Of a stretch of DNA of 64,000 nucleotides, positions 1-8,394 are shown piece by piece. A program made the translations under genes and the position numbers. The DNA is from Phenylobacterium sp. (lineage in GTDB: Bacteria > Pseudomonadota > Alphaproteobacteria > Caulobacterales > Caulobacteraceae). The notes beneath the pieces are model-generated. The model worked only from the letters and a program-made list of their open reading frames with translations. It ran no database searches and was not told the origin of the DNA. The stretch lies in contig NZ_JAUYAF010000031.1 of NCBI RefSeq assembly GCF_030693625.1, positions 1 to 64,000 of the forward strand, in the 5' to 3' direction. The stretch's first letter is position 1. Every line of letters starts with the position of its first letter.

Positions 1-70
1 GCGCCCCTCGTCCTGGAAATCGCCATCGAGGCCGCGATGGGCGCGGTCCGAGGAACAAGGAGACTTCACC

Positions 71-382
71 ATGGCGACCATCGGCACCTTCACCAAGGAC
101 GACGCCGGCAACTACAACGGCGCGATCAAGACCCTGACCCTCAACGTCAAGTCGGCGGTCCTGCGCAAGGCCGAGAAGACCAACGACAACGGCCCCGACT
201 TCCGCATCTTCTCCGGCCAGACCGAATTCGGCGCGGCCTGGATGAAGACCTCCAAGGAGGACCGAGCCTACCTCTCGGTCAAGCTGGACGACCCGAGCTT
301 CCCGGCTCCGATCTACGCCAGCCTGGTCGACGCCGACGAGGGCTACAGCCTGATCTGGTCGCGCAGCCGCCAGGCCGACTGA
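71..382 (+). CDS. DUF736 family protein
   Basis: A 103-residue protein beginning [11 protein letters not shown] and matching the DUF736 family pattern (GTF start, central [14 protein letters not shown] block). These small proteins are frequent on alphaproteobacterial plasmids and integrative elements, close to ArdC and conjugation genes. Their biochemical function is not established. An AAGGAG-like ribosome site at about 56-62 precedes the ATG. It lies 75 bp ahead of the ArdC-like gene, with a strong hairpin between them. The family assignment is from recognised sequence pattern; a role in element maintenance or transfer is inference from context. Confidence 0.85.
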   Translation: MATIGTFTKDDAGNYNGAIKTLTLNVKSAVLRKAEKTNDNGPDFRIFSGQTEFGAAWMKTSKEDRAYLSVKLDDPSFPAPIYASLVDADEGYSLIWSRSRQAD

Positions 383-393
383 CCTTCCGCAAA

Positions 394-422
394 GCGCCCC
401 GCCGGAACCCCCGGCGGGGCGC
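394..422 (+). terminator. GC-rich hairpin between the DUF736 and ArdC-like genes
   Basis: A perfect 12-bp inverted repeat (394-405 with 411-422) around a 5-base loop, just after the DUF736 stop codon. There is no T-run after it, so it may be a weak or Rho-assisted terminator or an mRNA-stabilising hairpin. Confidence 0.5.
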
Positions 423-456
423 CGCTTCCCGAAATCCCCAAACACAGGAGGCCGCC

Positions 457-1350
457 ATGACGCGCCCTCACGAGACCCCGCGCCCGGACCTCTACAGCCG
501 GGTCACCAACGCCATCGTCGCCGACCTGGAGGCCGGAGTGCGGCCCTGGACCAGACCGTGGTCATCGGAACATCTGGCGGGCTCGGTCAGCCGACCGCTA
601 CGCTCGACCGGCGAGCCCTACAGCGGCATCAATGTCGTCCTGCTCTGGACCGAGGCCGTCGGTCGCGGCTTCATCTCGCCGACCTGGATGACGTTCCGCC
701 AGGCGCTTGCGGCCGGGGGCCATGTCCGGAAAGGCGAGCACGGCTCCACGGTGATTTATGCCAACCGGATCACCCGGACCGAGGCCGGCGAGAACGGCCA
801 GGATGTCGAGCGCGAAATACCCTTCCTGAAGGCCTACACGGTCTTCAACGTCGATCAGATCGAGGGCCTGCCACTCACCCCGCATGTTTCGCCCCAGCCC
901 CCGGTCGACGTCGCCCGGCGCATCGACCATGCCGAACGCTTCTTCGCGGCGACCGGCGCCGAGATCCGCCACGGCGGAACCCAGGCCTACTACGCCATCG
1001 GCCCCGACCGGGTGCAGATGCCGCCCTTCGAATGTTTCGAGGATCCAGAGGCCTACTACGCCACCCTGGCCCACGAATGCACCCACTGGACGCGGCATCC
1101 CTCGCGGCTGGATCGGGACTTCGGCCGCAAGCGCTGGGGCGATGACGGCTATGCCCGCGAAGAACTGGTCGCCGAACTGGGCGCCGCCTTTCTCTGCGCC
1201 GACCTCGGGCTGGAACTCGAACCCCGTCCCGACCATGCCAGCTACATCGCCAACTGGCTGGAGGTGCTGAAGGGCGACCGGAAGTTCATCTTCACCGCGG
1301 CCGCGCACGCGCAGCGAGCGGCCGACTTTCTGAAGGGCCGGCAGCCTTGA
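457..1350 (+). CDS. ArdC-like antirestriction / DUF1738 zincin-domain protein
   Basis: A 297-residue protein with the ArdC layout: an N-terminal ssDNA-binding-like domain (residues about 8-120, including the [11 protein letters not shown] block) and a C-terminal metallopeptidase-like domain with HECTH at residues 206-210, followed by the RLDRDFG and [14 protein letters not shown] blocks. Plasmid ArdC proteins bind ssDNA and protect incoming DNA from restriction; here that is family knowledge. The ATG at 457 has an AGGAG ribosome site at 446-450. An in-frame extension to position 37 overlaps the DUF736 gene and is not conserved sequence, so I rejected it. A hairpin follows the stop. Confidence 0.85.
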   Translation: MTRPHETPRPDLYSRVTNAIVADLEAGVRPWTRPWSSEHLAGSVSRPLRSTGEPYSGINVVLLWTEAVGRGFISPTWMTFRQALAAGGHVRKGEHGSTVIYANRITRTEAGENGQDVEREIPFLKAYTVFNVDQIEGLPLTPHVSPQPPVDVARRIDHAERFFAATGAEIRHGGTQAYYAIGPDRVQMPPFECFEDPEAYYATLAHECTHWTRHPSRLDRDFGRKRWGDDGYAREELVAELGAAFLCADLGLELEPRPDHASYIANWLEVLKGDRKFIFTAAAHAQRAADFLKGRQP

Positions 1351-1357
1351 CGACATC

Positions 1358-1384
1358 GCGGGCGCCGCATTCGGCGGCGCCCGC
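1358..1384 (+). terminator. Hairpin after the ArdC-like gene
   Basis: A perfect 11-bp inverted repeat (1358-1368 with 1374-1384) with a 5-base loop starts 8 bp after the stop. No T-run follows. It ends only 3 bp before the next candidate start codon, so it could also affect translation of that gene. Confidence 0.5.
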
Positions 1385-1387
1385 GCC

Positions 1388-2398
1388 ATGCTGTGCCATA
1401 CTGCCGGGGTGCACAGCCTGCTTACCAATGCCGTTCAGTCGATCCAGATCGGCGTGGAGGACACCGCGTCGCCGGATCCACGCCGCATGCTGTCGGCGGT
1501 CCGGAACATCTACGCGGGAATCCTGCTCCTGTTGAAGGAAGAGCTGCTCCGGCGCTCACCGCCCGACAGCAACGGACTCCTCATTCGAGCCAGGCACGAA
1601 TTCAAGACCCTCCCGGACGGTTCGGTCCATGCCGTCGGGAAAGGCCGCAACACGGTCGACGTCGGTCAGATCAGGGAGCGGCTGAACAGCATCAACACCA
1701 AGCTTCCCGCCGACAGCCTGACGCGCTTGTGGAGCGACCTGGAGAAGTTCCAGGCCATCCGCAACGACGTGGAGCACTACAGGACCAAGGCCACGACGGC
1801 CGAATTCCGAGCGGTCATCGCCATCGCCACGGCGCTGATCAGACTGATCGTGGTCGATCTCCTGCTGGAGGACCCGGCCACGCTGCTCGGCGATGGGTGC
1901 TGGGGCGTCATGCTGACGGAGGAAACGGTCTACGCCGAGCAGAAGGCGGCCTGCGCGGCTTCCTTGGCGGACATCCAGTGGAACACGCACGCACTCACCG
2001 AAGCGGCGCCGTTCCTCCGCTGCGGCTACTGCCAGTCAGAACTGGTCGGCCAGGCGGACAAGGCCAATACCTTGCAGGAGAGCGTCACCTTCGTCTGCGC
2101 GGCATGCAGTTCGGAGGACGATGCCGACGACGGCGAGTGGCTGATGGAGGCCGTGCTTCGCTCCAAGGGCATAGACCCCTGGTTCGACCCCTCCGACCCG
2201 GACGGCGCGCCGACCGGGGACTGCCCAGAATGCGGCAAGGGCGGCTTGGTTGTGGCCGAGGCGGCGTGCGCCCTTTGCGGCTGGGAACATTCCGGCGAGC
2301 GCTGCGCGGTCTGCCACGCCGAGGTTTCCGCCTGGGACGATTCAGAACACCCTGGTCTCTGCGGCTATCACGCCGACCTTTTCGCCAAGGATGACTGA
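1388..2398 (+). CDS. Putative HEPN-like protein with C-terminal zinc ribbons
   Basis: A 336-residue protein that I cannot place in a named family. The N-terminal 190 residues are helical in character and contain RNDVEH at residues 125-130, which fits the Rx4H motif of HEPN domains, many of which are RNases. The C-terminal third is cysteine-rich with repeated CxxC pairs (CGYC, CAAC, CPEC, CALC, CAVC), suggesting two or three zinc ribbons. The ATG at 1388 is used here; a GTG at 1409 is an alternative. It lies between ArdC and an HNH gene in the element and converges on the latter. The HEPN call rests on one motif and the architecture, so it is tentative. Confidence 0.55.
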   Translation: MLCHTAGVHSLLTNAVQSIQIGVEDTASPDPRRMLSAVRNIYAGILLLLKEELLRRSPPDSNGLLIRARHEFKTLPDGSVHAVGKGRNTVDVGQIRERLNSINTKLPADSLTRLWSDLEKFQAIRNDVEHYRTKATTAEFRAVIAIATALIRLIVVDLLLEDPATLLGDGCWGVMLTEETVYAEQKAACAASLADIQWNTHALTEAAPFLRCGYCQSELVGQADKANTLQESVTFVCAACSSEDDADDGEWLMEAVLRSKGIDPWFDPSDPDGAPTGDCPECGKGGLVVAEAACALCGWEHSGERCAVCHAEVSAWDDSEHPGLCGYHADLFAKDD

Positions 2399-2419
2399 GG
2401 CAGGGCGAAGCGTCGACGA

Positions 2420-3118
2420 TCAGTCCCAGATCACTTGGCACGCCAGAAACTCGCTCAGGACCATCCGGACGGTCGCACCGTCCTCCTGGGTGACCCGGTA
2501 GCGATAACGGCCAGGCTGGACTGTCAGCCAGGCGTCCTCCTCGAAGACCTGATCGCCAACGACGAGGAGCCGCTGCATGGCGCGCGTGCCCACCTCGGGA
2601 CATGCGGCGAGGCCGCCTTCGTCCCTGCCTTCGAACTGGTCGCGCTGCGCCGCCGTCATCGTCTCCAGCGGTCCGAACCATACCGACGCCGCCTCTTCCA
2701 GATGCGGTTCGTTGATCTCGAACGCGACATGGCCGCGGGCCTGCTTGAGCAGGACACGACGGACCCGGGCGACATCGAAATCCCAGACCGGACCATTGTC
2801 CGTCTCGCGACGCCCGGCCTCGATCAGCCGTTGCAGCTTCCGGTTCTTGTACAGGGCGCGAGCGATCTCCGGGCGCGCGATCCGGGCGGGGTCGGTGGTC
2901 CCGGTGAGCACGCATTCCAGGAGACAGGCGACGTACTCCTCGTCGTCGGAGAAGCCGCTGTTGCACTTGCGGCAGGCGGGAGCGACGGGGAGGTTTTCCG
3001 GGAGGGGCCGCTCCAGCAGCGTCTTCGACGGCGCATGGTCGCGCGTGCCGTCGTCGCCCCCGCAGTGCACGCAGTAGCCCTGGTAGCGCTGGTCGCCGAA
3101 GTTCTCGAACTGCCGCAT
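2420..3118 (-). CDS. HNH-endonuclease-like zinc protein
   Basis: A 232-residue protein read leftwards. The N-terminal part has a CxxC pair at residues 16-19, DH at 27-28 and CxxCN at 49-53, the layout of HNH/treble-clef nucleases in which two cysteine pairs bind structural zinc and DH supplies the catalytic histidine. The remaining 170 residues are unassigned. The start at 3118 (MRQFENF) is preferred over an upstream ATG at 3145. It converges on the zinc-ribbon gene, with 21 bp between their stops. It is one of three HNH-like proteins in the element. Its substrate is unknown. Confidence 0.6.
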   Translation of the reverse strand: MRQFENFGDQRYQGYCVHCGGDDGTRDHAPSKTLLERPLPENLPVAPACRKCNSGFSDDEEYVACLLECVLTGTTDPARIARPEIARALYKNRKLQRLIEAGRRETDNGPVWDFDVARVRRVLLKQARGHVAFEINEPHLEEAASVWFGPLETMTAAQRDQFEGRDEGGLAACPEVGTRAMQRLLVVGDQVFEEDAWLTVQPGRYRYRVTQEDGATVRMVLSEFLACQVIWD

Positions 3119-3234
3119 GAGACCCTCAGGATGCGCGCGACTCACGAGACAGTCGACACCTCGCGACCCTGCAGAGATGACCTGCGCTGGCCCGGCTGGG
3201 GCGACGCGAAGCGGCGGCGGGCGAACGGTCGGGG

Positions 3235-3250
3235 GCGTAGGCTTACGCCT
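3235..3250. promoter_or_regulatory. 16-bp dyad, copy 1 (candidate operator)
   Basis: The sequence GCGTAGGCTTACGCCT contains GCGTA and TACGC arms around four bases. A copy with one mismatch lies at 15747-15762. Both lie about 87 bp before the start codon of a rightward gene, here mobC. Confidence 0.5.
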
Positions 3251-3338
3251 CGCGACCGCCGAGGGGAGGGGCCAGAGTGGCGCGGTCGTGGTCTATGGCA
3301 GGATAGCCTTGGCGGCGGCGGTGTCTTACGCGAGGCGT
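3243..3338. other. Candidate origin of transfer (oriT) with an IncP-like nic site
   Basis: On the minus strand 3306-3297 reads CTATCCTGCC, matching the YATCCTG/Y nick consensus of IncP-type (MOBP) origins. The region lies directly ahead of the mobC-relaxase pair, the usual place for an oriT. A 10-bp inverted repeat (3245-3254 with 3329-3338) brackets the site, and a second 7-bp inverted repeat (3253-3259 with 3282-3288) lies inside. Nicking here has not been shown; the call rests on motif, dyads and position. Confidence 0.5.
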
Positions 3339-3864
3339 GATCGTGGCGCTGTTCAATGTCCGGCTGGATGACGACCTGGCGGGCCGCTTCGACGCCTGGG
3401 CCAGCCGCCGTGGCGGCCGTTCAGCGAGTCTGCGGGGCCTCATGTCTGCGGCCTGCGAAGGCGTGACGACGGGCGCTACCGGCTCGCCGCGCTGCTCGCG
3501 GCCGGAGAAGCTCACCGTTCGTCTGTCGGAGCGCGACGCGGCCGGAATGCAGGCCGAGGCGGTCAGCAGGGGCCTGACGCCGAATGCCTGGGCGGCGGCG
3601 GTGCTGCGCCGCCGACTTTCGGGCAGGCCGACCTTCCCTCCTGCCGAACGGGCGGTGCTGATCGCCCTTCATGGCGAGGTGCACCGGGTGGGCGTCAACG
3701 TGAACCAGATTGCCCGTGCCCTGAACACTGCGGTGGTCGAGGGTCGGGTCCTGGACCTGGAGCTCGGATATCTCGACGACCTGAGGCGCGAACTTCGCGG
3801 GCACATGGGCGCAATGCGCGAAGCGTTCGAGGGCAACCTGGCCTACTGGGACGGAGCGCCATGA
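3337..3864 (+). CDS. MobC-like mobilization accessory protein
   Basis: A 175-residue protein. Residues 1-45 look like a ribbon-helix-helix segment (FNVRLDDDLAGRFDAW), and a second RHH-like block (LTVRLSERDAAGMQAEA) begins near residue 52. The C-terminal part has the NVNQIARALN motif typical of MobC/relaxosome accessory proteins. Such proteins bind oriT and help the relaxase open the DNA at nic. The start is GTG at 3337, with GTG at 3343 as alternative. The stop overlaps the relaxase ATG in an ATGA arrangement, so the two are translationally coupled. Confidence 0.75.
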   Translation: MIVALFNVRLDDDLAGRFDAWASRRGGRSASLRGLMSAACEGVTTGATGSPRCSRPEKLTVRLSERDAAGMQAEAVSRGLTPNAWAAAVLRRRLSGRPTFPPAERAVLIALHGEVHRVGVNVNQIARALNTAVVEGRVLDLELGYLDDLRRELRGHMGAMREAFEGNLAYWDGAP

Positions 3865-4901
3865 GCGACTTCATCCCCGTGCAGGGGTTCGAGGACGTCT
3901 GGCGACCGGCCGTGCGCCAGCGGCAGGTACGTCCGCAGACTGTCCTTTCGAAGGCGGGGCTGGGCGCCGACCCGAGGCCGCGCCTCGCGCGGCTGGCGGC
4001 GAAAGCGCCGGAGGTCATGGTCAAGGTGACCGGGCGGACCCGCGACGCCGCGCATCTGCGAGCCCATCTCGACTACATCTCGCGCAACGGCGAGCTCCCC
4101 CTGGAGGGCCCGGACGGCGTCCTGTTTGGCGGGCGGCGGGAGGTCAGGGACCTGGCGGCCGACTGGGGCGTGGAGGCCATGGCCGATACCGGGCGGCGCG
4201 GCGGCAGTCCGATGAGCCATTCGCTTGTGCTGTCGATGCCGGCCGGCACGGACCCCGGCGTCGTCCGGGACGCGGCGCGCGCCTTCGCGGCGGACATGTT
4301 CGCAGGGCGGCACGACTACGTGTTCACATTGCACACCGACACCGCACGCCCACATGTTCACCTGTCCATATGTTCACGCGGGCACGACGGGCGGCGGTTC
4401 AACCCGAAGAAGGCCGATCTGGAGCTCTTCCGCCGTTCCTTCGCCCAGGCGCTCCGTGACCGGGGCGTCGAGGCGGAGGCGACACCCCGCCGCGCCCGCG
4501 GCGTCACGCGAAAGCCCGTGCGCGGCCCAGTCCGACGGATGCTCGAACGCCATGCGGCAGGTCAGGGGCCGGTTCCGAAGGTGGCCCGGGCCGCCCTTCG
4601 CGAGGGCGCCCGCACGGCGTTTCAGGGGGATCGTCAGCCACGGCCCTGGGAAACCGCCAGCCTGCGCCGTCAGCAACGTGTCCGGGAGCTCTATCTGGCG
4701 CAGGCCCGAGCCCTGCAAGCCTCGCCTGATGTGACGGACCGGAAGCTCGGCGATGCGGTGGCCGCCTTCGTGCGCGACATGCCCCGGCCGGACTTCGAGC
4801 GGCTCGCGCTGGCCCGCCACCTAAGGGCCTCCAACCAGGCTTCGAGGGAGTCTGCGCCGCCGAGGCCTCCGGCGGGGAACGGTCGCGAGCGCGACCGATG
4901 A
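3861..4901 (+). CDS. MOBP-type relaxase (MobA/VirD2-like)
   Basis: A 346-residue relaxase that would nick one strand at oriT and stay bound to the 5' end during transfer. The metal-binding motif HxDxxxxHxH is visible at residues 158-167, followed by a SRGHDGRRFNPKK block. The catalytic tyrosine, expected near the N-terminus, is probably the one in HLDYISR near residue 72. The protein is short for the family and has no primase or TraG-binding extension. The codons around the histidine motif include rare ATA, TGT, TCA and ACA and create three TGTTCAC repeats. Vsr starts 44 bp downstream with no terminator between, so transfer and defence genes may share transcripts. Confidence 0.85.
   Translation: MSDFIPVQGFEDVWRPAVRQRQVRPQTVLSKAGLGADPRPRLARLAAKAPEVMVKVTGRTRDAAHLRAHLDYISRNGELPLEGPDGVLFGGRREVRDLAADWGVEAMADTGRRGGSPMSHSLVLSMPAGTDPGVVRDAARAFAADMFAGRHDYVFTLHTDTARPHVHLSICSRGHDGRRFNPKKADLELFRRSFAQALRDRGVEAEATPRRARGVTRKPVRGPVRRMLERHAAGQGPVPKVARAALREGARTAFQGDRQPRPWETASLRRQQRVRELYLAQARALQASPDVTDRKLGDAVAAFVRDMPRPDFERLALARHLRASNQASRESAPPRPPAGNGRERDR
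4321..4377. repeat. Three TGTTCAC repeats within the relaxase gene
   Basis: TGTTCAC occurs at 4321-4327, 4355-4361 and 4371-4377 (spacings 34 and 16 bp), within the codons for the relaxase histidine motif. The same heptamer lies in an extended TGTTCACATG context in the ParA gene at 16442 and upstream of ParA on the minus strand at 17086-17080. It may be a protein-binding repeat; chance cannot be excluded. Confidence 0.35.
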
Positions 4902-4945
4902 ACTGCGGGATTCTCGCGCCGCGCCGGGCGTGGCATGGAAGCGGC

Positions 4946-5377
4946 ATGGACATCGTGGACAAGGCGCGCCGCTCGGCCATGATGGCCGGCATCCGGGGGA
5001 AGGATACCGCCCCGGAGCTGAAGGTGCGCCGCGCGGCCCATGCCCTCGGATACCGGTTCCGCCTGCACCGCCGTGGCCTGCCCGGATCGCCGGACCTGGT
5101 CTTTCCGGCCAGGAAGAAGGTAATCTTCGTCCACGGCTGCTACTGGCACCGGCACGACGGCTGCAGATACGCCACGGTTCCGAAGAGCAACCCGGCGTTC
5201 TGGGCCGAGAAGTTCGAAAAGAACGTGGCCCGGGACCGCCGCGTTCTTGAAGAACTGGCGGACCTCGGCTGGGATGCCATGGTCGTATGGGAATGTGAAA
5301 CTCGGGATGCGACAGTCCTGAACGAACGAATCGCCTCGCATTTGGGGCAGCGCGGGATCGATGAGCTACAGAGCTGA
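4946..5377 (+). CDS. vsr: Very short patch repair endonuclease (Vsr)
   Basis: A 143-residue Vsr-family nuclease, which cuts next to T:G mismatches left by deamination of 5-methylcytosine. Visible family blocks are the N-terminal MDIVDKARRS...GIRGKDTAPE, the RFRLHRRGLPGSPDLVFP core with the metal-binding aspartate, and the FVHGCYWHRH zinc/active-site segment. The ATG at 4946 starts the conserved N-terminus; an ATG at 4898 overlapping the relaxase stop adds 16 unconserved residues. It overlaps the methyltransferase gene by 17 bp. Pairing with a C5 methyltransferase is the standard logic. In this operon type Vsr may be either mismatch repair or an effector. Confidence 0.92.
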   Translation: MDIVDKARRSAMMAGIRGKDTAPELKVRRAAHALGYRFRLHRRGLPGSPDLVFPARKKVIFVHGCYWHRHDGCRYATVPKSNPAFWAEKFEKNVARDRRVLEELADLGWDAMVVWECETRDATVLNERIASHLGQRGIDELQS

Positions 5378-6833
5378 CATCAGGGCGAAAAAGCTCGAAC
5401 GGATTAGGGCGAAGGGCGCTCCGCGGGTGCTCGAGCTCTGTTCGGGCTGCGGGGGCATGTCGCTCGGCTTGGCCGCCGCTGGCCTGGAGCTCATCGCGCA
5501 CGTCGAACTCGAGCCGGGCGCGGCCGAAAGCTACGCCCTAAACTTCCCGGTCCCGCCGACAGTGCTGGCGGACGCGTGGTCCCAGGCCCGGGACATGGAA
5601 GTGGACGCCGCGGACGATCTCGTCCGCGAACTCGGTCTGAAGACGGCCACCGCCGAGAGCTTCGACGTCCTGGCGGCAGGCCTGCCATGTCAGGCGTTCG
5701 CACGCATCGGTCGCTCGAAGCTGGCCTCAGTGCGGGGGGAGGAAGACGCGTATCGGACCGACCCCCGCGCCAAGCTCTACAAGCGCTTCCTGGAATACGT
5801 GGATGCCACCCAGCCGGTGGCCATCCTGATCGAGAACGTCCCGGACATCCTGAACTTCGGCGGCCACAACGTGCCCGAGGAGATCTGCGCCACGCTTGAG
5901 CAGCGGGGCTATCTCACCGGCTACACCCTCCTGAACGCCGCCTACTACGGCGTTCCGCAGATGCGCGAGCGCCTCTTCCTGATCGCCATCGACAGCTCGC
6001 TGGGCGTCCGGCCGAGCTTCCCGGCGCCGACCCACCACGTGCAGCTGCCCTCCGGCTACGAGAGCGCCCGCAGCGTCGCCATGAAGCATGTTCCCGAGGA
6101 TGGCCGCTTCATCCGCGTGCCGGCGCCGGCGGAGGGCCTTCCGCCGGCCGTGACGGTCAAGGCCGCCCTGGCGGACCTGCCCTACATCTCCGAACACGTC
6201 CGGACTCCGGAGCAGATGCGCCGCCGGAAGGTCAACGATCGGCTGCCCTATCGCGAATTCCTCGACCTCACGCCCTATCAGCGGCTGATGCGCGAATGGT
6301 CCGGCTTCAAGACGGGCGGGGAGGTCGCCGGCAACGTGGTGCGCCTCACGCCCCGCGATTTTCCCATCTTCAAGGCCATGCCCAAGGGGGCCGACTACCC
6401 GCAGGCCCGCAAGGTCGCCGAGGAGCTCTTCGAGGCCCGTCTGAAGCTGGAACGGCCCCGGCCGCCGAAGGGCTCGGCGCACTGGAAGGTGCTGCAGGCC
6501 GAGCACGTCCCGCCCTACGACCCCGGCAAGTTCCCCAACAAGTGGTGGAAGCTCGATCCGGCGCTGCCGTCGCGGACGCTGACCGCCCACATGGGCAAGG
6601 ACACCTATTCCCACATCCACTGGGACTCCCGGCAACAGCGGACGGTCTCGGTCCGCGAAGCCGCCCGTCTTCAGTCGTTTCCGGACGGATTCCGCTTCTC
6701 CGGGGCCATGAACGCCTCCTACCGCCAGATCGGCAACGCCGTCCCGCCCCTGTTGGCCAAGGCCGTGGCCACGTCGCTCAAGCTTCTACTTGCGCGCGAG
6801 CCCGTGCGTGCGACCATCGACGATGCCGCCTGA
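5361..6833 (+). CDS. DNA (cytosine-5) methyltransferase
   Basis: A 490-residue C5 methyltransferase using S-adenosylmethionine. Motif I is LELCSGCGGMSLGL (about residues 22-35), the catalytic cysteine is C110 in LPCQ, ENV is at residues 158-160, QMRERLFLIA is motif VIII, and the C-terminal RLQSFPDGF and YRQIGNAVPP blocks are motifs IX-X. A long segment between motifs VIII and IX should hold the target-recognition domain; the recognised site cannot be read from sequence. It is the second gene of the Vsr-to-AIPR run and probably marks self DNA for the linked system. No classical cognate restriction enzyme is adjacent. Confidence 0.93.
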   Translation: MSYRADIRAKKLERIRAKGAPRVLELCSGCGGMSLGLAAAGLELIAHVELEPGAAESYALNFPVPPTVLADAWSQARDMEVDAADDLVRELGLKTATAESFDVLAAGLPCQAFARIGRSKLASVRGEEDAYRTDPRAKLYKRFLEYVDATQPVAILIENVPDILNFGGHNVPEEICATLEQRGYLTGYTLLNAAYYGVPQMRERLFLIAIDSSLGVRPSFPAPTHHVQLPSGYESARSVAMKHVPEDGRFIRVPAPAEGLPPAVTVKAALADLPYISEHVRTPEQMRRRKVNDRLPYREFLDLTPYQRLMREWSGFKTGGEVAGNVVRLTPRDFPIFKAMPKGADYPQARKVAEELFEARLKLERPRPPKGSAHWKVLQAEHVPPYDPGKFPNKWWKLDPALPSRTLTAHMGKDTYSHIHWDSRQQRTVSVREAARLQSFPDGFRFSGAMNASYRQIGNAVPPLLAKAVATSLKLLLAREPVRATIDDAA

Positions 6834-6906
6834 ACCACAGTCGAAAAGCGGTCACTGTCGTCGTCGCCCGATGTGACGGCGCGCTGCCGCGGACGGGGGA
6901 GGGCTG

Positions 6907-8394
6907 GTGCGCAAGATCGAGATCGTTCCGGCAGCCTCGTCGCTGCTCCAGTCCCTTCGCGGCCTTGGCTATTCGCCAGAGACGGCCATTGCGGACCTCA
7001 TCGACAACAGCATCGCGGCAGGAGCGGCCACCATCGCGGTGGATCTCGACTGGAACGAGGGCGACCCGGTCGCCAGGATCCTGGATGACGGCCGAGGCAT
7101 GGACGAGGATGCGCTGGTCAAGGCCATGTGTTTCGGCGGCGACGGGCCGACCGGTGGCCGGGCCCAGGACGACCTGGGCCGCTTCGGGCTGGGTCTGAAG
7201 ACCGCCTCGCTGTCCCAGTGCCGGTGTCTCACCGTCGTGACCCGCAAAGCCGGCGCCTCGGCCACGCTGGCCTGGGACGTCGATGCCGTGATCGCCGCCG
7301 GGCGCTGGGACGCGCTGGTCCCCGATCCCCCGCCGGCGTCGGCTCAACTCGAGGACCTGTCGGCACACGAGAACGGCACACTGGTCCAGTGGGATCGGAT
7401 GGACGCGATCGGGGGCTTGTCCGGCCTCGACCGCGAGGCCTTCTTTCAGCGGGTCAGGGACATCGGCGCCCACCTCGGAATGGTCTTTCACCGCTTCCTC
7501 GGGGGTGATGCGCGTAGGGTGGCCATATCGTTGAACGGTCGTCCCCTGAAGGGCTGGGACCCCTTCCAGCGCAGTCACCCCGCGACGATCACCATGCAGT
7601 CGGAGCCGGTGCGCCACGCCGGCAAGGTCCTGACGGTGACGCCGTACGTGCTTCCCCACAGGGACAGGTTTGCGAACGAGGCCGAGTGGGAGGCAGCAGG
7701 CGGCCCCGGCGGCTGGGGCGAGCGCCAAGGATTCTATGTCTACCGCGGCCGGCGCCTGCTTGTGCCGGGCGGCTGGCTCGGGCTGGGCGGAACCCGGGCC
7801 TGGACGCGGGACGAGGCCAGCCGGCTGGCCCGCATCGCCGTGGACCTGCCGACGGACCTCGACGCGGACTGGCGCATCGACGTCCGCAAGTCGCAGGCCC
7901 GTCCCCCGGGCCGGTTGCGTAACCGGCTGACAGTCATCGCCGGCCTGTGCCGCGACAAGGCCCGCGAGGTCTTTGCGTGGCGCGGCAGTCGCGCCAAGGG
8001 TCAGCTGCGCCATGCGCGCCCGCAGGACGACATCTGGGCAGCGGGGTCTGGGAGCGCGCGATACCGCATCCAGCGCGACCACCCCGCCGTCCGCGCCGTC
8101 ATCGGAGCCATGAATGGCAATGCCGGCATGGTCGAAGGCCTGCTGTCCATCATCGAGCGCAGTGTGCCGGTCGAACGGATCTGGCTCGATGTCTCGGAGG
8201 CCGAAGGCGCGGCCTCGCCTGCGCTCCAGTCCGACGAGATCGCGACGCTGGCGGCCCAGCTTGCCGCGGTCATTGCCACTATGCCGGTTTCCACCCCCGT
8301 CGAGGAGCGTGTCGATCAGCTGATCCGGCACCTCCCCGGCGACATGTCGGCGCTGCGCAGCGCCGTCCTCCAGAACCTCAAGGCCACGCCATGA
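6907..8394 (+). CDS. GHKL (MutL/HSP90/MORC-like) ATPase of a Mza-type defence operon
   Basis: A 495-residue protein with a Bergerat-fold ATPase at the N-terminus: N-box with D30 and N34 (ADLIDNS), G1 DDGRGM at 60-65, and G2 GRFGLGLKT at 91-99. The C-terminal half has no recognised domain. GHKL ATPases act as ATP-driven clamps; in MutL-like members dimerisation on DNA controls partner nucleases. The start is GTG at 6907 with a GGGGAG-type ribosome site. It follows the methyltransferase by 73 bp and overlaps the Z1 gene by four bases. The order ATPase, Z1, DUF4420, AIPR is that of Mza systems. Confidence 0.85.
   Translation: MRKIEIVPAASSLLQSLRGLGYSPETAIADLIDNSIAAGAATIAVDLDWNEGDPVARILDDGRGMDEDALVKAMCFGGDGPTGGRAQDDLGRFGLGLKTASLSQCRCLTVVTRKAGASATLAWDVDAVIAAGRWDALVPDPPPASAQLEDLSAHENGTLVQWDRMDAIGGLSGLDREAFFQRVRDIGAHLGMVFHRFLGGDARRVAISLNGRPLKGWDPFQRSHPATITMQSEPVRHAGKVLTVTPYVLPHRDRFANEAEWEAAGGPGGWGERQGFYVYRGRRLLVPGGWLGLGGTRAWTRDEASRLARIAVDLPTDLDADWRIDVRKSQARPPGRLRNRLTVIAGLCRDKAREVFAWRGSRAKGQLRHARPQDDIWAAGSGSARYRIQRDHPAVRAVIGAMNGNAGMVEGLLSIIERSVPVERIWLDVSEAEGAASPALQSDEIATLAAQLAAVIATMPVSTPVEERVDQLIRHLPGDMSALRSAVLQNLKATP

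Noticed and set aside
2435..3340. A 301-codon rightward frame overlapping the HNH-like gene
   Set aside because: It is antisense to a frame with a clear CxxC/DH/CxxCN HNH pattern; its own translation shows no domain.
4946..6833. Vsr plus C5 methyltransferase as a simple type II restriction-modification remnant
   Set aside because: Four further genes follow without a break and form the Mza-type set, so an isolated restriction-modification remnant explains less.
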